A stretch of 7,582 nucleotides of DNA. Origin: an uncultured Lachnospiraceae bacterium. Lineage in GTDB: Bacteria; Bacillota_A; Clostridia; Lachnospirales; Lachnospiraceae. The notes under the pieces are model-generated. The model saw only the letters and a program-made list of their open reading frames with translations. It ran no database searches and had not been told where the DNA came from. A program made the position numbers and the translations under genes. Location: positions 1 to 7,582 of the forward strand of contig CADBNG010000134.1 in NCBI GenBank assembly GCA_902795985.1, in the 5' to 3' direction. Position 1 is the first letter of the stretch. Every line of letters starts with the position of its first letter. Below are positions 1 to 5,544 of this stretch, in pieces.

Positions 1-3000
1 CCTTAACGAGCTTCTTCGTCACGGTGATGGAACCGGGCTCATCCGGATGCGGCGGGTCAATCAGGTTGGTAATGGAAAGCTTGCCCAGCGGATTGTCCTT
101 GCCCACTTCCACGGAAGTCGTTCCGTCATAGCTCGGATGGAATACCAGATCGTCGGACAGCAGGCCTTCCTCCAGCAGATTTCCTCTGCGGTCAGTTTCG
201 CCGAGATAGTAGGTCTTATTCGGCTCCACCATATCGAAGGTGATCGTTCCGGAGCTGGCGTTTTCAATCACAAGCTCTTTCGGGCCATAGGCCAGTTCGG
301 TCTTCGCCTCGTCGGTGAACAGGGCAAGCCAGAAGGGCTCCTCCTCAACCGTATACTCTTCCCCGGTTTCACTGTTTTTCAGCGTCTTCGTCACTTCAAT
401 GGACGGCAGCTCCGTATTGGTAACCGTATAGAACAGGCCGTCTCCGACACCGTGAATCGCAAGGTCGCTGACCTTTTCATACAGGAATTCCTGATCCACA
501 TCATGAATGCGGATATTGGAGATATTCGAGAAAGAGTACAGCGTGCTGCTTAAGCGCGATCCTGCCGATCCGATAAGTCCGGCTCTGGCATTCCACATCA
601 TGCCCGCTTTTCCGGCAGCGGTACGCAGGATATAATTGTCGGAATAGTTGGACTTTGCGTAAACAACAAAGTCAATGCCGATCATTTGCGGGGCCGGATA
701 CGATTTGGCAACCGTCGGGCCATAAGCGCCCGGAAGAGACCCTCTCTTCTGCAGGAAGGTATAAGCGTTCAGCAGTTCTTCCGTATTGACCTTCTCATAT
801 CCGTAAGTGCTGTCCTGCGTGTTATAGTAAACCCAGTCCACCTTCTCCGGCAAAACCGCAAAGGAATGGGTGTTTTCGCTGTAGACCAGATATCCTCCGT
901 CGCTGCTGCGTACCGGCGCTCCCGGAGATTCCAGGAACTGATTTCTCGGGTCGTAGAAAATAACCTTCTGGCTGTCATCCGCGGACCAGTACTGAAGCTC
1001 GCTGTCCAGATCCTTCTTTTCAGGCTGAACCGGCTCTCCATACAGGGTAAACGGCCCGTTCTGCCGCATCAGATTGGTCTGGGTATGCGGATCATAGGAA
1101 AGCACCGTATCGGTGGCCGGATCCAGTACGATCAGCTTATCATTGAAGCTGTCGGCCGGATCGATTTCACCGGCATCGTATTTGCCCAGATCATCTTCGA
1201 CCGTCAGGTCTCCGTTTTCATAATTCAGGCCGATTCCGTCAGCGGTACGCAGGATGTATTCACCGCTGAGCGGGGATTTTACATAAAGCGCAAAGGTATT
1301 CAGCACCCCGAAGACTTCATCCCAGTCGCCGTCCGGGTAATTGTATTTGTCAAAGATCGTTCCGTTTAAGAAATCCTCAATCGGAACTTCCACCGGTGCT
1401 TCCCCGATGGTTACGGAAACCGTTTCGGGCATCAGGACCGGACCGTCTTCGTTCAGTCCGAGATAACGGCCGTTCTTTGCCTTCAGCAGGACGCCTTCCA
1501 CTTCTGTCTTTACGACTTTTCCGCTCTTCACGCCGGCAAGCATCAGTTTGCCGGAATCATCCGTCGACCACAGCTGGTTGTCATCCGTCGGATCCAGCGT
1601 GACGACTTCCACGCCCTCTCCGTCGCCCGTCAGTGCCAGGACCATGCTGTCCTGCTCGGACAGAACAATAATCCGGTTTTTAAAGCTGTCCTTTTCCAGC
1701 TCTTCGATCACGCCGTAGTCGAAACGGGAATCCTTATCATCTTCCGTGGATTCATCGACCTGATATCCGTTCACAGCGGTTTCTTTCGCCGTGTATTCGA
1801 TATCGGTCTTCTGGGGATCCTCATCCCGGTTCCACTCCGTAAACAGCGGAAGCTCATAGAACGTATCCGTCCAGTTGTTCTCCGCGCTCAGCTCCAGCGT
1901 GCGGTCGGTGGCTTCGCCGTCGGCATAAAGAGTGATCTCCACCACGTCGGAAGCGTGGTCGTTCTCCGTCAGATCGATCCACTTCTTCACCGCCTTCATC
2001 TCAACGAAGGGAACCGCCAGCTCGTCCTTGACCTCACCGGCGAAGGATGCGCCGCGGCTGATCATGGGGGCTGCCTTGAAGGATTTCTGCTCCGGATCCT
2101 GCGGTACGGATTTCTCGCGGACCTGAAGCACCAGGTTCGCGCCGGTGACCGCGCCTTCCAGCGCGAAGGAGAAGCTGCCGTCTTCTTCCACGTCGGCTTC
2201 CGTCATGGCGCTGCCGGCCATGACCAGAAGGGCTTCCATACCGTTATCGGCCAGGCCGCGGGTCAGTTTACCGGTACCAATAAGGGTGCTGGTCTCTTCG
2301 GTTACTTCCAGCGCCTCCAGGCTGTCCAGCGACTCGATCTTCAGGGCTTTTCCGACGACCCGGACGTCAAATCCGGCATCCTGATCGGTAAACCGGTACA
2401 GCTTGCCGCTCTCCGTTGTGGAGAAGTTGGTTGCCGAGACCATGTCGTACGTCAGAAGCTGGATATCTTCATCGGTCAGGTTTACGTCCACATGGACGAT
2501 ATCCCCGGCCTTCTTGCCGCTCATATCATAGGAAAGGGTATAGTCCTCTCCCTCTTTCAGTACGGTGTTGTTGTTCCTCATCACCTTCAGGAAGGTGAAG
2601 TTGATGTCCTGTCCTTCCTCCACGGTTTCCGGAGCGTTCTGATAGGCAATGAATTCCGGATACGGCTTCACCGTGGGCATACGGTAGGTGTAGGGCGGAT
2701 AAGCTGAAAACTGCCGGTAATAGCCGTTGTTTTCGGTATAGACCGTCGCCGGACTCATAAACGCCGAATAATTATTCGAGCCGTAGGAGGAGCTGCCGGG
2801 ATGGAAGATCTCGATCTTCGGATCCCCGGGAAGCAGGATCTGTATCTCCCCCGATCCGCCGAAGGCATCGTCTTCAACGGAGGTAACGCTTTCCGGGATC
2901 ATGACCATGGAGGTGGAGCCGATGTTCTTGAACGCGCCCCAGTTGATCTTTTTCAGCGTATCCGGCGTGGTGATGATTTCCAGTTTTTTGTCGCCTTCAA

Positions 3001-5284
3001 ACATCAGGTCGCTTAAGTTCGTGACGCCGTCCTCGATTACAACCTTTTCCAGATCCAGACAGTACTGGAATACATGGCTGCCGTATTCCACACCTTTCAT
3101 TATGACCAGTTCTTCCAGTCCGGTGGAAGCAAAGGCACGGCGGCCGACGGACTGCAGCGCCGAAGGCTCCGACAGGGTGACCGTCTTTAAGGAACGGCAG
3201 CCCTGGAAGGCTTCCTCCGGAATCGCCGCGACCGGATACATATAATTGATCGTCTCCAGCGCCGGCAGCATGTGGAACATATGATTCCGGTTGGTCGAGT
3301 ACGGATTCATGTTCTGGATATCCGTATAGATATTCAGAGTGGTAATCTTTGTTTTGTACGTCTCGTTAAATTCGTAGTCATAATCAGTGCCCGAGGAAGA
3401 ACTGTAAGGAGCGGTAAAGTAACCGTACCTGCCCGACGGATTATTACCGTATGCATCCTCGTTCTCCGAAGCACTGGCGGTGTTAACAATCTCGAAAAGC
3501 TGTACGCTGCCCATCAGCTGAGTGTTTTTCCAGTTTACCGTGGTCAGATTCGGACAATCGGCAAAAATGCCGCTGCTGATATATTCCAGTGAATCCGGGA
3601 TCGTGATCTCCTTAATACCCGTCCGGGCAAAGTCACGGAAATTCATGCTCTCCACCTGGAAGTTCGGATCCGCCATAACGTCGTCGGTGAGGGAGGAGCA
3701 TCCTTCAAAGACACTGCAGTTCATGGAGGTAATGGTCGGAGACCAGACAATCGTATCCAGGGATCTGCATTCATAGAAGGTCTCATAGTTCAGCATCGTG
3801 TTCTTTTCACCGAAAATAACCTTCTTGATCCCGGAGCCGGCAAATTCCATGCACTGGCTGTAGAACTTCGTATTGCCAAGGTTAACCTCCGCTCCGGCAG
3901 CGGGATCAAAAGCGCCCATGAAAACAAAGGACTCGATCTGCGCAACCTTCGTCATATCAAAGCCCGTCAGGCCGGAGCACCCGGCAAAGCAGCAATAGCC
4001 TATATTAGCGATGCTGCCGCACTGGATCTTAACGGTTTTCAGCTTATCACACCCGTAAAACACCTGCGTCGTCAATACCTTCCCGTTCATCCCGGCAGGG
4101 ATATTAACGGAGGTCACGCTGCTTTCTGCAAAAGCGGACATTCCGATATCTTCTACCGAAGCGGGAAGGGAAACCGCGCCGATATTCTTACAGCCGGCAA
4201 AAGCTCCTGCCAGAACACACACCGTTCCGGTCTTTACGGTAAAGTCGCCTTTATAAGACGGATCCACACGAACCAGGCACTTGCCGGCATAGTAAGCTCC
4301 GTTCTCATAATTATTTTTAATAAAAGCGGGAATCGCAGCAACCGATTTTTCCACATCCAGGATTGAACCGATTGTGGAGGGGCCCATAGTGGATTCATGC
4401 ATCTGGCCGCCCCAATAATTAATCTGCGTTCTCTGATGAACGCCAAAATCAGAGATCGCAACATCCTTGCGGCCCTGATCCCACGCATACAGGTTTCCGG
4501 GGATCGACTTAATCGTCGACGGAAGATTCAGCCTGGTTATATTAGCCTGAACAGCGCTGTAATTTTCCCGGTCAATTTCAACCTCCGTTACCGTAAGGGT
4601 GCTGTCATTAAAGAAAATCTTCTCGGGAATCGTTACCGGGCCTTTGTTCGGCACTTTTTTAATGACGATGCGGGCTCCATCGGTATAGTAGCCGGGTTTG
4701 ACTTCATACTCTGCGTTCTCCACGCCGGCAGCCGCCGCTTTTACTTTTTCCTTCTCTTCTTTCTTTTCCGGATCCGGAGTCACGGTTGCCTTCGTTTTAT
4801 CCGGGGCAGAAGTCACTTCCGGAACTTTGGTCTCTTCGGGAACAGGGGTTACCGTCTCCTCTTCCGCAGGAGTCACTTCCGGAACGTCGGTCTCTTCCGG
4901 AACCGTCGTCTCTTCCGGAACTTCCGTCTCTTCGGGAACTTCCGTCTCTTCCGGAACTTCCGTCTCTTCGGGAACTTCCGTCTCTTCCGGAACTTCCGTC
5001 TCTTCCGGCGCAGGAGTCACTTCCTCCTCAGGCGCAGGAGTTTCCTCTCCCGTTCCGGGGTCGGAGGCGTCTTCTCCTTCCGACGGATCCGTATTCTCCG
5101 CAGGCGTTTCTGACGGAACGGTATCCTCAGACGTGTCGGCAGACGCAGGGACTGTTTCGTCCTGCACCGCTTCGATATACGCGTCGGTTTCCTCGTCCGC
5201 AGAAATGACCGATGCCGTTCCCGGCACGATCAGCGTCAGCACCATCAGTACCGCAACCACTGCAGCAAAGATTCTCTTTTTCAT
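1..5284 (-). CDS. Giant secreted LRR (BspA-like) / Cna-B surface protein, putative adhesin; 3' end outside window
   Basis: The frame is open without a stop from the ATG at 5284-5282 to the window edge (last whole codon 4-2): at least 1,761 residues, C-terminus missing. The start is supported by a Shine-Dalgarno (GAGAGGGA) and an in-frame TAA at 5311-5309. Order of parts: signal peptide, residues 1 to about 29 (MKKR, hydrophobic core, likely cut after ISA); acidic Pro/Glu/Thr stalk, 30-185, with TEVPEE repeats; LRR_5/BspA-type repeats, about 342-592 and 675-821, with motifs such as AFAGCKNIGAVSLPASVEDI; Ig-like stretch, about 1000-1058 (DGSFSF); Cna-B domain, about 1094-1203 (VKKW, then YTAKE); a duplicated unrecognised module, 1199-1565; a pilin-like domain, 1627-1741, with VTK (K1633), YLGE (E1696) and ITN (N1740), the Lys-Glu-Asn pattern of intramolecular isopeptide bonds; and the start of another such domain (ITVTKKL) at the edge. 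Known of these families: LRR and Cna-B proteins of Gram-positives are mostly wall-anchored adhesins. An LPXTG anchor downstream is expected but not seen. The ligand is unknown. Confidence 0.93.
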   Translation of the reverse strand, partial: MKKRIFAAVVAVLMVLTLIVPGTASVISADEETDAYIEAVQDETVPASADTSEDTVPSETPAENTDPSEGEDASDPGTGEETPAPEEEVTPAPEETEVPEETEVPEETEVPEETEVPEETEVPEETTVPEETDVPEVTPAEEETVTPVPEETKVPEVTSAPDKTKATVTPDPEKKEEKEKVKAAAAGVENAEYEVKPGYYTDGARIVIKKVPNKGPVTIPEKIFFNDSTLTVTEVEIDRENYSAVQANITRLNLPSTIKSIPGNLYAWDQGRKDVAISDFGVHQRTQINYWGGQMHESTMGPSTIGSILDVEKSVAAIPAFIKNNYENGAYYAGKCLVRVDPSYKGDFTVKTGTVCVLAGAFAGCKNIGAVSLPASVEDIGMSAFAESSVTSVNIPAGMNGKVLTTQVFYGCDKLKTVKIQCGSIANIGYCCFAGCSGLTGFDMTKVAQIESFVFMGAFDPAAGAEVNLGNTKFYSQCMEFAGSGIKKVIFGEKNTMLNYETFYECRSLDTIVWSPTITSMNCSVFEGCSSLTDDVMADPNFQVESMNFRDFARTGIKEITIPDSLEYISSGIFADCPNLTTVNWKNTQLMGSVQLFEIVNTASASENEDAYGNNPSGRYGYFTAPYSSSSGTDYDYEFNETYKTKITTLNIYTDIQNMNPYSTNRNHMFHMLPALETINYMYPVAAIPEEAFQGCRSLKTVTLSEPSALQSVGRRAFASTGLEELVIMKGVEYGSHVFQYCLDLEKVVIEDGVTNLSDLMFEGDKKLEIITTPDTLKKINWGAFKNIGSTSMVMIPESVTSVEDDAFGGSGEIQILLPGDPKIEIFHPGSSSYGSNNYSAFMSPATVYTENNGYYRQFSAYPPYTYRMPTVKPYPEFIAYQNAPETVEEGQDINFTFLKVMRNNNTVLKEGEDYTLSYDMSGKKAGDIVHVDVNLTDEDIQLLTYDMVSATNFSTTESGKLYRFTDQDAGFDVRVVGKALKIESLDSLEALEVTEETSTLIGTGKLTRGLADNGMEALLVMAGSAMTEADVEEDGSFSFALEGAVTGANLVLQVREKSVPQDPEQKSFKAAPMISRGASFAGEVKDELAVPFVEMKAVKKWIDLTENDHASDVVEITLYADGEATDRTLELSAENNWTDTFYELPLFTEWNRDEDPQKTDIEYTAKETAVNGYQVDESTEDDKDSRFDYGVIEELEKDSFKNRIIVLSEQDSMVLALTGDGEGVEVVTLDPTDDNQLWSTDDSGKLMLAGVKSGKVVKTEVEGVLLKAKNGRYLGLNEDGPVLMPETVSVTIGEAPVEVPIEDFLNGTIFDKYNYPDGDWDEVFGVLNTFALYVKSPLSGEYILRTADGIGLNYENGDLTVEDDLGKYDAGEIDPADSFNDKLIVLDPATDTVLSYDPHTQTNLMRQNGPFTLYGEPVQPEKKDLDSELQYWSADDSQKVIFYDPRNQFLESPGAPVRSSDGGYLVYSENTHSFAVLPEKVDWVYYNTQDSTYGYEKVNTEELLNAYTFLQKRGSLPGAYGPTVAKSYPAPQMIGIDFVVYAKSNYSDNYILRTAAGKAGMMWNARAGLIGSAGSRLSSTLYSFSNISNIRIHDVDQEFLYEKVSDLAIHGVGDGLFYTVTNTELPSIEVTKTLKNSETGEEYTVEEEPFWLALFTDEAKTELAYGPKELVIENASSGTITFDMVEPNKTYYLGETDRRGNLLEEGLLSDDLVFHPSYDGTTSVEVGKDNPLGKLSITNLIDPPHPDEPGSITVTKKLVK
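590..1690 (-). repeat. Duplicated module in the giant surface protein, two diverged copies
   Basis: Copy A is residues 1199 to about 1357 (1690-1214); copy B is about 1378-1565 (1153-590). Matching landmarks in the same order: DSFKNRIIVL / DSFNDKLIVL; QLWSTDDSGK / QYWSADDSQK; NGRYLGL / DGGYLVY; VLMPETV / AVLPEKV; LYVKS / VYAKS; YILRTADG / YILRTAAG. Offsets between copies grow from 179 to 208 residues, so copy B carries insertions. I do not recognise the family. The QxW-like motif followed by GRYLGL is faintly reminiscent of ricin-B beta-trefoils, but three subrepeats are not evident. Confidence 0.75.
4874..4999 (-). repeat. Tandem 18-bp repeat (7 units) encoding the TEVPEE stalk
   Basis: Seven consecutive 18-bp units: five encode TEVPEE exactly, then TTVPEE and TDVPEV. 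The first four units alternate the Pro codon CCG, CCC, CCG, CCC (plus-strand cgg/ggg at 4988, 4970, 4952, 4934), and the fifth is CCG. This suggests that a 36-bp block, not a single unit, was last amplified. The stalk lies between the signal peptide and the LRR domain, where a flexible, wall-spanning, negatively charged spacer would be expected. Copy number probably varies between strains. Confidence 0.93.
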
Positions 5285-5290
5285 TCGATT

Positions 5291-5298
5291 TCCCTCTC
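5291..5298 (-). promoter_or_regulatory. Ribosome binding site of the giant surface protein gene
   Basis: Minus-strand GAGAGGGA ends seven bases before the ATG at 5284; the GGG core sits at 5294-5292. Purine content and spacing are normal for Bacillota. With the in-frame stop at 5311-5309 it fixes the start codon. Confidence 0.85.
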
Positions 5299-5346
5299 TG
5301 TTTCCAGATTATTTAGCAGTGAAAAGTATTCCTCACCACTAGAAAA

Positions 5347-5373
5347 GGAATGCATTGCCAACAAATACATTCC
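5347..5373 (-). promoter_or_regulatory. Small hairpin in the leader of the giant surface protein gene
   Basis: Minus-strand GGAATGTA (5373-5366) pairs with TGCATTCC (5354-5347), eight pairs with one G-U, around an 11-nt loop. It lies mid-leader, about 60 nt before the start codon. No known riboswitch consensus is recognisable in the leader, and no U-run follows, so its role is unknown. Confidence 0.35.
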
Positions 5374-5436
5374 CGGTCAAGCAAGCAGTCGATATTTAGG
5401 TTCGTTTCATCTAACTGAAGACAAAAATACTTTTAT

Positions 5437-5465
5437 AATATAGCACTCTTTGTTTTATTACGCAA
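5437..5465 (-). promoter_or_regulatory. Candidate sigma-A extended -10 promoter for the giant surface protein gene
   Basis: Minus strand: -35-like TTGCGT (5465-5460), 17-bp spacer, then TGC directly before TATATT (5442-5437), an extended -10 element. The -10 matches consensus at 5 of 6 positions; the -35 matches only at TTG. A start near 5430 would give a leader of about 145 nt. Overlapping AT-rich hexamers (TATTAT, TATAAA) are alternatives for the -10 but lack a good -35 at normal spacing. The -35 lies in one arm of the inverted repeat at 5461-5514. Confidence 0.55.
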
Positions 5466-5514
5466 CGCCCCTCTCTTCCGTTTTTTCAAAAACAGATCTT
5501 TTCGGGGCGCTGCG
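5461..5514 (-). terminator. GC-rich inverted repeat after the transglutaminase-like gene, possible terminator
   Basis: In minus-strand RNA, CGCAGCGCCCC (5514-5504) can pair with GGGGCGTTGCG (5471-5461): 11 pairs including one G-U. The 32-nt loop can form a small inner hairpin (GTTTT-TGAA-AAAAC). It begins about 30 nt after the stop codon, where a terminator would be expected. It is not a textbook intrinsic terminator: the bases after the stem are TAATAAAAC, not a U-run. It could instead act as a 3'-end stabiliser, or restrict read-through by another route. Confidence 0.45.
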
Positions 5515-5544
5515 GTACGGTTTTGCTGTCATTCGACAGGCGGT

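Noticed and set aside
686..2707. Several plus-strand open frames of 60-250 codons across the left part of the window
   Set aside because: All are antisense to the continuous 1,761-codon minus-strand frame, whose Cna-B and LRR motifs show it is the coding strand. The codon use of that gene leaves few stops in the opposite frames.
4874..4999. Regularly spaced repeats as a CRISPR array
   Set aside because: Units are contiguous 18-bp in-frame coding repeats with no spacers.
4397..5113. Plus-strand open frame of 238 codons with Phe/Arg/Leu-rich repeats
   Set aside because: Another antisense reading of the same repeat region; the apparent FRLFRNFRL repeats are artefacts of the 18-bp unit.
4698..5342. 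Plus-strand open frame of 214 codons, Ser/Gly/Thr/Val-rich, looking like a serine-rich repeat protein
   Set aside because: It is the exact antisense of the signal peptide and TEVPEE stalk of the minus-strand gene; its repeats are the complement of that 18-bp array. No separate promoter or convincing ribosome binding site was seen.
5526..5539. Small palindrome ctgtcattcgacag as the terminator of the upstream gene
   Set aside because: Five pairs with a four-base loop and no U-run after it on either strand; too weak to call alone.
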